The translations under genes were made by a program, and so were the position numbers. Below the pieces are notes generated by a model. That model was not told the DNA's origin and did no database searches. It worked only from the letters and a program-made list of their open reading frames with translations. A DNA stretch of 64,000 nucleotides from Sphingomonas sp. ERG5 (GTDB taxonomy: Bacteria; Pseudomonadota; Alphaproteobacteria; Sphingomonadales; Sphingomonadaceae), in NCBI RefSeq assembly GCF_000803065.1, contig NZ_JSXI01000016.1, positions 124,001-188,000 on the forward strand. Direction: 5' to 3'. This document shows positions 53,138-60,064 of the stretch, in pieces (the first letter of the stretch is position 1; every line of letters begins with the position of its first letter).

Positions 53138-53539
53138 TTATTCCTGCAATCCGTCGATACCCGCCTGGCCCACGCCTTCGTCATCGTCGGGCTTGCCGCC
53201 CGAAATCCCGATCCCGCCGACACAAACACCTTGCGCCATGATCGGCAGGCCGCCCTCCATCGGCAGATAGTCGGTCAGCCGGAGCAGGGCGGGTTCGGTC
53301 TTCACGCGCTCGGCCAGCAACCGAGTCGATCCCCGCATCAGCGCTGCGGTGCGTGCCTTGGCCAGCGCGACCGACGGCGTCATCGCGCCCGCACCGTCCA
53401 TTCGCTCAAGCCGGAGCGGGTAGCCGCCATCATCGACAATGGCGATCGACATGGCCAGCCCGCGCCGTACGGCCTCGGTGCGTGCGGCGGCGAGCATCGG
53501 ATCCAGTTCGGCAGATGTGAGGACCGGTTTGGTTTTCAT
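53138..53539 (-). CDS. GlcG/HbpS family (DUF336) protein
   Basis: 133 residues: MKTKPVLTSAELDPMLAAAR, then AMSIAIVDDGGYPLRLERMD and GGLPIMAQGVCVGGIGISGG, the core of GlcG/HbpS proteins. Founding members bind haem or cobalamin, or accompany glycolate or aromatic pathways; several are uncharacterised accessory proteins. It is the only minus-strand gene within the plus-strand arm and ends convergent with the SDR. It is divergent from the GntR gene with 78 bp between starts, a typical layout for a regulator and its target. Confidence 0.87.
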   Translation of the reverse strand: MKTKPVLTSAELDPMLAAARTEAVRRGLAMSIAIVDDGGYPLRLERMDGAGAMTPSVALAKARTAALMRGSTRLLAERVKTEPALLRLTDYLPMEGGLPIMAQGVCVGGIGISGGKPDDDEGVGQAGIDGLQE

Positions 53540-53617
53540 CAAAGGCTCCTTCCCGTCGCGACGGCAATCGGGCACTATCCGCTTAATGGGCGTGGGGAAA
53601 CCTGGGAGCGTGAGCGT

Positions 53618-54403
53618 TTGAAAAAATCGGATATCGAACTTGGCGAACTGGGGAGCGTCGATCGGCTTAATGCCATCCCGCTTTATCATCAGATCTTCCT
53701 GCAACTGCGTGAGGAGATTACCAGCGGGGAGCGGCCGCTTGGCTCGCGCATGCCGACCGAGCAGGAACTGGCCGCGAATTTCGGGGTTTCGCGCATCACT
53801 GCGCGGCGCGCCCTGGCCGAACTTGCCGATACCAATCTGGTCGCGCGCAAGCGCCGGGTCGGCACGACGGTGATCTTCGAACCGCCGGCGCGCCCGATCG
53901 AAGGGAGCATCGACCAGGCGATCGAATCGCTGCTGACCTTTGGTCGGTCGACTCAGGTCAAGCTGATCGAACTGGGCGAGGCGCCCGCTCGCGCACCGAT
54001 CAGCGAAGCGCTGGGCGTTGCGGTGGGGACGCCGCTGATCCGGGTCGTCCGCGTCCGCTCGCTCGACGGCGAGCCGCTGGGGCATCTGATCAGCTATGTG
54101 CCGACCGATCTGGGTGAACATATCACCCGCGCGGGCCTGCGCAGCACGCCGATCCTGGCGCTGATCGAGCAGGCCGGGGTGAAGATCGGTGCCGCCACGC
54201 AGACCATTTCGGCGACATTGGCCGATGCCACGCTTGCCGCGACGCTTGCGGTGGAGGTCGGTTCCCCGATCCTGCGGATCAGCCGCACCGTCACCGATGT
54301 TAACGGTCGGCCGGTCCAGCATATCCTCGCGCAATATCGCCCGGACCGCTACCAGATCCGCCTCGACCTCCATAAGTCGAAGGCGGAGATGCATTTCGGC
54401 TGA
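53618..54403 (+). CDS. GntR-family transcriptional regulator, HutC/UTRA type
   Basis: 261 residues from the TTG at 53618, which follows GGGAG by nine bases; no ATG is available before the DNA-binding domain. Winged helix: PLYHQIFLQLREEITSGERP, MPTEQELAANFGVSRITARR, ALAELADTNLVARKRRVGT. The UTRA effector domain covers about 95-250 (LGVAVGTPLIRVVRVRSLDG, LAQYRPDRYQIRLDL). Members usually repress catabolic genes until the pathway compound binds. Located centrally, it is the best candidate to bind the shared inverted repeats at 43839, 47381, 55363 and 59824. Coupled to the VOC gene (TGATG). Confidence 0.9.
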   Translation: MKKSDIELGELGSVDRLNAIPLYHQIFLQLREEITSGERPLGSRMPTEQELAANFGVSRITARRALAELADTNLVARKRRVGTTVIFEPPARPIEGSIDQAIESLLTFGRSTQVKLIELGEAPARAPISEALGVAVGTPLIRVVRVRSLDGEPLGHLISYVPTDLGEHITRAGLRSTPILALIEQAGVKIGAATQTISATLADATLAATLAVEVGSPILRISRTVTDVNGRPVQHILAQYRPDRYQIRLDLHKSKAEMHFG

Positions 54404-55338
54404 TGACGGACTCCGTACCGGGTGCCGTCCCGCGCCTGTCCCGCTTCCGCATGGCGACCATGGGCGCGCCCGATCTTGACCGGTTCGAGCGCTGCTATGT
54501 CGACTGGCTGGGTTACCGCGTGCGTGAGCGCGGTACGGTCGCCGGCGATCTGGCGGCAAGTTGGGGTGCATCCGGTATGGCGGGCCGCCGCTTTATCCTG
54601 CTGAGCAGCGACGGCGCCGATGATGTCCATATTCGCGCGATCGAGACCGATGCCGTTCCCGGCTATCGCCCGCTCACCAGTTTTGGCTGGAACGCTTGCG
54701 AGATCATTGTCGATGACGTGCATGCGCTGGCCGATCGGTTGCGGGCGTCGCCGTTCGAGATCATCGACGGTCCCAACCCGCTTCAGTTCATGCCCTCGAT
54801 CCATGCGATGCAGCTGATCGGTCCGGCTGGCGAATGCCTCTACCTGACGATGGAAAGCGGCGACCGCAGCACATCGATCCTGCCCAGCCCGCGTGCGGCG
54901 ATCGACCGGCCGTTCATCCTGGTGCTTGCCGGCGGCGATTTCCCGGCCATGCGCCAATGGTATGTCGATCGCTTCGATCTTCGCCAGCGCCCGATCCGCG
55001 ATGCGCGGGTTCGTATCATCCAGCGTGCGCAAGGCCTGACCGCTGAGGACAGCTTTCCGCTCACCACGCTCGGGCTGGCGGAACATGGCTTCCTGATCGA
55101 GCTGGATGGCTATCTCACCGGGCCGGATCGTATTGCCGGACCGCGCAAGGTCGCGCCCGGCATGGTGCCGCCCGGCAATGCGATGGCGAGTTTCGAGATC
55201 GACGATATTGCCCTGGTCGACGACATCGCCATCGCCCCACCGGTGGCCCGCGCTGGGCTGGGCTATGATGGCGGAATGACCTGCGCCGCGGTCGGGCCGG
55301 CCGGCGAGCTGGTCGAATTCATCGAACGGAGGCGTTGA
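54403..55338 (+). CDS. VOC (glyoxalase/extradiol-dioxygenase fold) protein, two-domain
   Basis: 311 residues with two VOC modules, the first opening FRMATMGAPDLDRFERCYVD and containing GYRVRERGTV, the second opening FILVLAGGDFPAMRQWYVDR; IELDGYL and VEFIERR are the last strands. The layout and size are like two-domain extradiol dioxygenases, but the two metal His are not placed clearly, so ring-cleaving activity is doubtful. It overlaps the GntR stop by one base and is separated from the next gene by a 110-bp gap with an operator-like site. Could be a glyoxalase, isomerase or decarboxylase. Confidence 0.78.
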   Translation: MTDSVPGAVPRLSRFRMATMGAPDLDRFERCYVDWLGYRVRERGTVAGDLAASWGASGMAGRRFILLSSDGADDVHIRAIETDAVPGYRPLTSFGWNACEIIVDDVHALADRLRASPFEIIDGPNPLQFMPSIHAMQLIGPAGECLYLTMESGDRSTSILPSPRAAIDRPFILVLAGGDFPAMRQWYVDRFDLRQRPIRDARVRIIQRAQGLTAEDSFPLTTLGLAEHGFLIELDGYLTGPDRIAGPRKVAPGMVPPGNAMASFEIDDIALVDDIAIAPPVARAGLGYDGGMTCAAVGPAGELVEFIERRR

Positions 55339-55362
55339 CGGGTGATCCGCATGATCTGGATC

Positions 55363-55388
55363 ATTTGTATCAATTCTAGAACAAAATG
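55363..55388. promoter_or_regulatory. Operator-like inverted repeat, site 3 of the locus
   Basis: 26 bases beginning ATTTGTATCA and ending GAACAAAATG; the right arm inverted reads ATTTTGTTCTAG. It lies 61 bases upstream of the second methyltransferase-fold gene. Less symmetrical than site 2 but of the same length and half-site. Confidence 0.5.
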
Positions 55389-55448
55389 GGTTGCCGTCCG
55401 GGCGTCAAAGACATAGCATGTGCCGGACGATGATTTGAGGAGTGCACC

Positions 55449-56573
55449 ATGAAGGTCCGCGATCTCCAGCATGAGGTGTTGCCGCGGGCGACGCCCGAAG
55501 AGCGTAGCCGGCAGCGCGCCGTGGTGTCGCTCCGCAAGTTGCTCAACGCCAATGTCCGCTCGGGCAATGTCGCGCGCTATGACAGTGAGGGCGCGCCCGC
55601 CTTTACCGCGCGGCAGGGGCGTCAGCCGCAATCCCCGGAAGATATCCGCGCCGCTTTGTTCGAATCGCAACGCTATCGCATGTGGAGCGCGGCCAATCGC
55701 TCGGCGCAGGAAATGCTCTGGGTATCAGTCGGCGAACCGGTCTATCGCGACATCGACCGGATGAGCGCAGCGGCGCGCGCGCTGATCGAGTCGCCCGACC
55801 GCAAGGGATCACTGACGCTCGATCCCGATTATGATCCGTCGCCCGAGGTCGCGGATATCGACATCCATCTTCAGCCCGGCGGCTATGGGCTCGATCTCGG
55901 CCCTGATGATGTGGTTGCGGGCGCGCTCTATGAAACCGGCGGCAATGTGTTCTCCTTCGGTCAGGGAGCGGGGCGGGGCGACACCAAGACCGGCGTCGCG
56001 GTCCGGTTGCTCGAGGAGCATTTTCCCGATCTCGAACCGCGTCGTATCCTCGACATCGGCTGTTCGGCGGGCGCGGCATCCGCCGCTTATGCCGCAACCT
56101 ATCCGCAGGCCGATGTGCATGCGATCGATATCGGCGCGGGCATGTTGCGCTACGCTCACGCCCGTGCAGAATCGCTCGGCGTCGCGGTGCATTTCCACCA
56201 GATGGATGCCGCCGTGCTCAACTTCGCGGATGACGGGTTCGACCTGGTCGTCTCGCACAATGTGCTGCACGAGATCGGCGCCGAGAAGCGCCGGGCGATG
56301 ATCCGGGAATCGGCGCGCGCGGTGCGCCCGGGCGGGGTCGTGATCCATCAGGACGTGTCGATCCGCTTCGAACCGACGATCGTCCATCAGGTCGAGCGCG
56401 ACTGGGACACGCATTTCAACAATGAGCGGCACTGGCATACCTATGCCACCGCGGACATGCGCGCCGACATGCTGGCGGCCGGGTTCGCCGACGAGGATAT
56501 CGTCGAGCACAACCTGCCCGCGATCCATGGGTCGAACCGCTGGTACGCGATCACCGCACGCAAGCGAGGCTGA
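55449..56573 (+). CDS. N-extended class I SAM-dependent methyltransferase-fold protein, paralogue 2
   Basis: 374 residues with strong SD (GAGGAG). The N-terminal 190 residues match paralogue 1 in spacing and in pieces such as AANRSAQEMLWVSVGEPVYR and the aspartate-rich VADIDIHLQPGGYG. The methyltransferase domain has motif I ILDIGCSAGAASAAYAATYP at residue 200, VHAIDIGAGML, and FDLVVSHNVLHEIG with AVRPGGVVIHQDV. So the locus holds two diverged copies of one unusual two-part protein, each the first gene of its unit and behind an operator-like site. The N-terminal region is not a known catalytic domain to me. Confidence 0.85.
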   Translation: MKVRDLQHEVLPRATPEERSRQRAVVSLRKLLNANVRSGNVARYDSEGAPAFTARQGRQPQSPEDIRAALFESQRYRMWSAANRSAQEMLWVSVGEPVYRDIDRMSAAARALIESPDRKGSLTLDPDYDPSPEVADIDIHLQPGGYGLDLGPDDVVAGALYETGGNVFSFGQGAGRGDTKTGVAVRLLEEHFPDLEPRRILDIGCSAGAASAAYAATYPQADVHAIDIGAGMLRYAHARAESLGVAVHFHQMDAAVLNFADDGFDLVVSHNVLHEIGAEKRRAMIRESARAVRPGGVVIHQDVSIRFEPTIVHQVERDWDTHFNNERHWHTYATADMRADMLAAGFADEDIVEHNLPAIHGSNRWYAITARKRG

Positions 56574-56575
56574 TC

Positions 56576-56902
56576 ATGACGGCACCCATTGATGCGATTC
56601 TGGCGCTGGTCCATTCCGCGCGCGGCGCGCGGCCGCAGAGCCTTGATGATCGCGAAGTCGAGGAAGTGCTCAACATCGCCCTTGCACTGCTGGTCGAACT
56701 GGCGGTCTCGAACGATCGAATCGATCGGCTCGAGCGGTTCGTCGCGGAACAAGGCGGCATGACGGTCGAGGCGCTTCGCGACACGGCGTATGACGGGGCG
56801 GCGGCCAACGAGCGCCAGCAGGCGACCGACGCGTTGCTGGCCCGCGTGCTGCGCATCCTGATCGATCCGCGCGTGCCGACCGATGGGCGACCGGAACGGT
56901 AA
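56576..56902 (+). CDS. Small helical protein of unknown function, paralogue B
   Basis: 108 residues, starting two bases after the methyltransferase-fold gene with GAGG as ribosome site. Helical core NIALALLVELAVSNDRIDRL-ERF followed by a Gly-rich turn and ANERQQATDALLARVLRIL. It shares the DRxDxxER / ER / RVLR pattern and length with paralogue A. Cytoplasmic. Two such proteins in one catabolic locus, each near a flavoprotein or methyltransferase-fold gene, suggest a common accessory role. Confidence 0.72.
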   Translation: MTAPIDAILALVHSARGARPQSLDDREVEEVLNIALALLVELAVSNDRIDRLERFVAEQGGMTVEALRDTAYDGAAANERQQATDALLARVLRILIDPRVPTDGRPER

Positions 56903-56952
56903 GGCGCGCCCTGATCTTCGAGCGTTTGGTGAAGACAAGTAAGGACGAGTAA

Positions 56953-57636
56953 ATGGCGGATCTGGTGGGAACGCGGATGATCGACGACGGCCGCACGGCG
57001 CGCGAGATCTTCGACAGCGTGATGGCGAATCCCGCGCGCAGGAAATTCGGCTTCGGTCAGAAGCTCGCCATCGTGAATGTCGATTTCCAGCTGGCCTATA
57101 CCGCGATCGACCGTTTCGCGACCGCTTATGAAACGGACCCGCGGCAGATCGAGTATGTCAATCGCCTCTCGGCGCTGGCGCGTGCGCGGAACATGCCGGT
57201 GATCTGGAGCCATGTCGCCTATAAGGCCGATGCGGGCGATGCCGGGATCTGGGGTACGCGGACCGACACGCCGGATTCGCTGCAGAACATCAAATATGAC
57301 AGCGAGCGGCATCACTTCGACCCGCGCTGCGAGATCGATCCCGGCGACCTGCAATTCACCAAGCGGATGCCCTCGGCCTTTTTCGAAACCTCGCTGGCCA
57401 GCTATCTGGTGTGGCACAAGGTCGACACCGTGGTGGTGACGGGCGGCTCGACGTCGGGCTGCGTGCGGGCGACCGCAGTCGACAGTTTGAGCCATGGCTA
57501 TCGCACGATCGTGCCGATCGAGACCTGCGCCGATAAGCATGCCAGCTATCATTTCGCCAATCTGACCGACCTTCAGCTCAAATATGCCGATGTCGAACCG
57601 GTCCAGGCCGTCATCGACTGGCTGGAGGCACGCTGA
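56953..57636 (+). CDS. Isochorismatase-like amidohydrolase (N-carbamoylsarcosine amidase/maleamate amidase group)
   Basis: 227 residues with SD AAGGACGAG. The Cys-hydrolase triad is D44 (LAIVNVDFQLAY), K137 (QFTKRMPSAFF) and C170 (GGSTSGCVRATAVDSLSHGY), the last motif being typical of carbamoylsarcosine amidases and maleamate hydrolases. A 40-residue N-terminal extension precedes the fold, as in those families. It hydrolyses a linear amide. One base overlap with the following hydrolase gene, which may make the amide by opening a cyclic imide or lactam. Confidence 0.9.
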   Translation: MADLVGTRMIDDGRTAREIFDSVMANPARRKFGFGQKLAIVNVDFQLAYTAIDRFATAYETDPRQIEYVNRLSALARARNMPVIWSHVAYKADAGDAGIWGTRTDTPDSLQNIKYDSERHHFDPRCEIDPGDLQFTKRMPSAFFETSLASYLVWHKVDTVVVTGGSTSGCVRATAVDSLSHGYRTIVPIETCADKHASYHFANLTDLQLKYADVEPVQAVIDWLEAR

Positions 57637-58526
57637 TGCGCGAGGGCGCCGCCGATCCTGGCCTGTATGATTTCGCCCCCTATCGCGACCGGCCGAAGAT
57701 CGTCTGGCCGGGCGGCAAGACCGTCGCGGTCTGGGTCGCGCCCAATCTCGAATATTATGAGATTGATCCGCCGGCCAACCCGCAGCGCAAGAGCTGGACC
57801 AAACCGCATCCCGATATCGTCGGCTATGCGCATCGCGATCATTCGAACCGCGTCTCGCACTGGCGCATGGCCGAGGCGATGAGCCGGCATGGTTTTCCCG
57901 GTTCCGTCTCGCTCTCGGTCGCCTTGTGCCAGCACCATCCCGATGTGGTCGAGGACGGGGCGAAGCGCGGCTGGGAGTTCTTCAGCCATGGCATTTACAA
58001 CACGCGCTACACTTATGGCATGGACGAAGCGCAGGAGCGCGCGATCATCGAGGATTCGATCGCGACGGTGCAGGCGGCGACCGGCCAGCGTATCCGCGGC
58101 TGGCTCGCGCCGGCACTGACTCATACGCCGCGCACGCTCGACCTGATCGCCGAATATGGCCTGGATTATACCTGCGACCTGTATCACGACGATCAGGTGC
58201 AGCCGGTCAAGGTCGCGAAGGGCCGCCTCGCCTCGATCCCCTATAGCCTGGAGGTCAACGACCATTACGGCTTCTTCGTCTATAATATGAGCCCGCGCGA
58301 TTATGCCGACACGCTGATCCGCCAGTTCGAACGGCTCGCGCAGGAAGGTGCGGCGTCGGGCACGGTGATGTGCATTCCGCTTCACGCCTATCTGATCGGC
58401 CAGCCGCACCGCATCGGCGCGTTCGAGCGCGTGCTCGAACATATCGCCGCCGACGGCCGTGCCTGGATCGCCCGTGCCGGCGAGATCGTCGATGCCTGGC
58501 GCGCGCAGGCGGGAGCCGCCGCATGA
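57636..58526 (+). CDS. Polysaccharide-deacetylase-fold hydrolase, PuuE/cyclic-imidase-like, copy 1
   Basis: 296 residues. The NodB-fold barrel opens KIVWPGGKTVAVWVAPNLEY; the place of the usual TFDDG Asp pair is taken by NLEYYEIDPP, as in allantoinase PuuE and cyclic imide hydrolases rather than chitin deacetylases. Metal or active His in WEFFSHGIYNTRYTYGM; substrate-side residues in GWLAPALTHTPRTLD and CDLYHDDQVQP; IPLHAYLIGQPHRI near the end. No signal peptide, so it works on small cytoplasmic molecules. Overlaps copy 2 by 4 bp. Confidence 0.87.
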   Translation: MREGAADPGLYDFAPYRDRPKIVWPGGKTVAVWVAPNLEYYEIDPPANPQRKSWTKPHPDIVGYAHRDHSNRVSHWRMAEAMSRHGFPGSVSLSVALCQHHPDVVEDGAKRGWEFFSHGIYNTRYTYGMDEAQERAIIEDSIATVQAATGQRIRGWLAPALTHTPRTLDLIAEYGLDYTCDLYHDDQVQPVKVAKGRLASIPYSLEVNDHYGFFVYNMSPRDYADTLIRQFERLAQEGAASGTVMCIPLHAYLIGQPHRIGAFERVLEHIAADGRAWIARAGEIVDAWRAQAGAAA

Positions 58527-59458
58527 CTCTCGACCCCACCTATCTCGCTTATCCGAAGCGCCGCTTGGGCTATGACCATGATCTCTATCCCTGGACGGCG
58601 CTGCGCGACCGGCCGCCGGTCGCCTGGCCGGACGGCAAATCGGTTGCGGTATGGATTTGCGTCAGCCTGGAATGGTTTCCGATCACGCCCTCGGACACGC
58701 CGTTCCGCGCGCCCGGCCACATGGTCACGCCCTATCCCGATTATCGCCATTATACCTCGCGCGATTATGGCACGCGGATCGGCTTTTACCGGCTGCTCGA
58801 TGCCTTTGCCAAAGCCGGCGTCACCGCCTCGGTCGCGACCAACGCGGCGATTGCCGAACGCTATCCCGAACTGATCGCCGACATCGTCGCGGCGGGTCAT
58901 GAGATCATTGCCCATTCGACCGACATGAACGGCACGATCGCGTCGGGCATGCCGATCGAGGACGAGCGCGCGCTGATCGCGACGTCGCTCGACACGCTCG
59001 AGCGCGTATCGGGCAAGCGACCAAGCGGATGGTTGTCGATTGCCCGGTCGGAGAGCTGGAACACACCCGATCTCCTGAAAGAGGCGGGACTGACCTATGG
59101 TTGCGACTGGGTGAATGACGAACTGCCATATCGTTTCAGCAATGGCCTGATCAATCTGCCGCTCAATCACGAATTGTCCGATCGCCAGATCATCACGGTG
59201 CAACAGCAATCCGCCGACAGTTTCGCGCAACAGATGACCGATGCGTTCGACTGGCTGGCGACGGAAGCGCGCGGCCAGTGCGGACGGATGCTCCCGATCC
59301 ACATCACGCCGTACATCACGGCGCTGCCATACCGGATCGGCGCGTTCGAAGCGCTGCTGGCCGATCTGTCGAGCCGCCCGGAAGCCTGGATCGCGCCGGG
59401 CGATGCGATCGTTCAGGCCTGGGTCGACCAGCAGGAGCGGGGCCGGGAGCGCGCATAG
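58523..59458 (+). CDS. Polysaccharide-deacetylase-fold hydrolase, PuuE/cyclic-imidase-like, copy 2
   Basis: 311 residues from the ATG overlapping the previous stop (ATGA). Same subgroup as copy 1: PPVAWPDGKSVAVWICVSLE with SLEWFPITPSDTPF in place of the metal Asp pair, HEIIAHSTDMNGTIASGMPI, GWLSIARSESWNTPDLLKEA, and LPIHITPYITALPYRIGAF. Divergence from copy 1 is high, so the two probably act on different ring forms or form a heteromer. It ends the operon that begins with paralogue 2 of the methyltransferase-fold proteins. Confidence 0.87.
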   Translation: MTLDPTYLAYPKRRLGYDHDLYPWTALRDRPPVAWPDGKSVAVWICVSLEWFPITPSDTPFRAPGHMVTPYPDYRHYTSRDYGTRIGFYRLLDAFAKAGVTASVATNAAIAERYPELIADIVAAGHEIIAHSTDMNGTIASGMPIEDERALIATSLDTLERVSGKRPSGWLSIARSESWNTPDLLKEAGLTYGCDWVNDELPYRFSNGLINLPLNHELSDRQIITVQQQSADSFAQQMTDAFDWLATEARGQCGRMLPIHITPYITALPYRIGAFEALLADLSSRPEAWIAPGDAIVQAWVDQQERGRERA

Positions 59459-59527
59459 CGAGCCGAACATCAATCTGTGTTTCGTTACCAAGCGAAAGGC
59501 GGTCGGCATGAGAGCGCGGATCAGGCT

Positions 59528-59554
59528 CCCGGGATGATCGGAAGATCATCCGGG
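59528..59554 (+). terminator. Hairpin downstream of the deacetylase-fold operon
   Basis: CCCGGGATGATC and GATCATCCGGG pair with one bulged G round GGAA, 70 bases after the operon end. No T-run follows, so termination efficiency is uncertain. Confidence 0.45.
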
Positions 59555-59823
59555 CGCCCGCGATTCGACTCGTTACTTTGAATTCATCGGGCGCGCCTTG
59601 CTGTTCGCGGCAAGGCGTCGCTCGCCTTGGCGTCGCTGGTGGGGCGAATGCCATGTCGCTGGCCGCGCTCCGGTGGTTCGATGGAAGAAACTCGCATTGC
59701 CGAAGGGCGGCGCTGTCTCACCGGCTTCGAACCGATGTTTCGGTTTGCCCGCGACTCGGGGGCCGAAGCCAGGATTTGTGAAATCCGCTGCCGCAGCAGC
59801 GTTGTCGCGACTATGAACGGGCG

Positions 59824-59848
59824 ATTTACGACGGTTCGTAGGACAAAT
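59824..59848. promoter_or_regulatory. Operator-like inverted repeat, site 4 of the locus
   Basis: 25 bases ending TAGGACAAAT, the exact complement of the left half-site ATTTGTCCTA of site 1; the other end is ATTTACGACG. It lies about 216 bases upstream of the receptor start at 60065. One arm is perfect, the other weak. Confidence 0.5.
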
Positions 59849-60064
59849 CCCGCGCTTATTACCACAATTTTTTAGTCTTGGAGAATCAACGGGTTAATTT
59901 CAGGATCCCGGCGCCGCCTCACGTACGTAAATTTCGCAAACACCGCCAAAATGGTAATTACAGTTATATGATAGTGTTGACTATGTAATTTCCATATCAT
60001 AGCCTCACCCCGTCACCGCAAAAGGGTGTCGACTGCCAAAAGAAGCAGCAAGGAGGGGGTGGAA

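Larger units (their letters stand above)
59459..60064. other. Long intergenic region before the second locus receptor
   Basis: 606 bases with no credible gene. It holds a hairpin (59528-59554), an operator-like site (59824-59848) and, from about 59930, an AT-rich promoter-like stretch with TATGATA and TATCATA arms about 20 bases apart. The short frames at 59600-59870 have no signal peptide, family motif or ribosome site. Confidence 0.5.

Noticed and set aside
59584-59875. Short frames in the 59.5-59.9 kb gap
   Set aside because: No ribosome site, signal peptide or recognisable motif in any frame.
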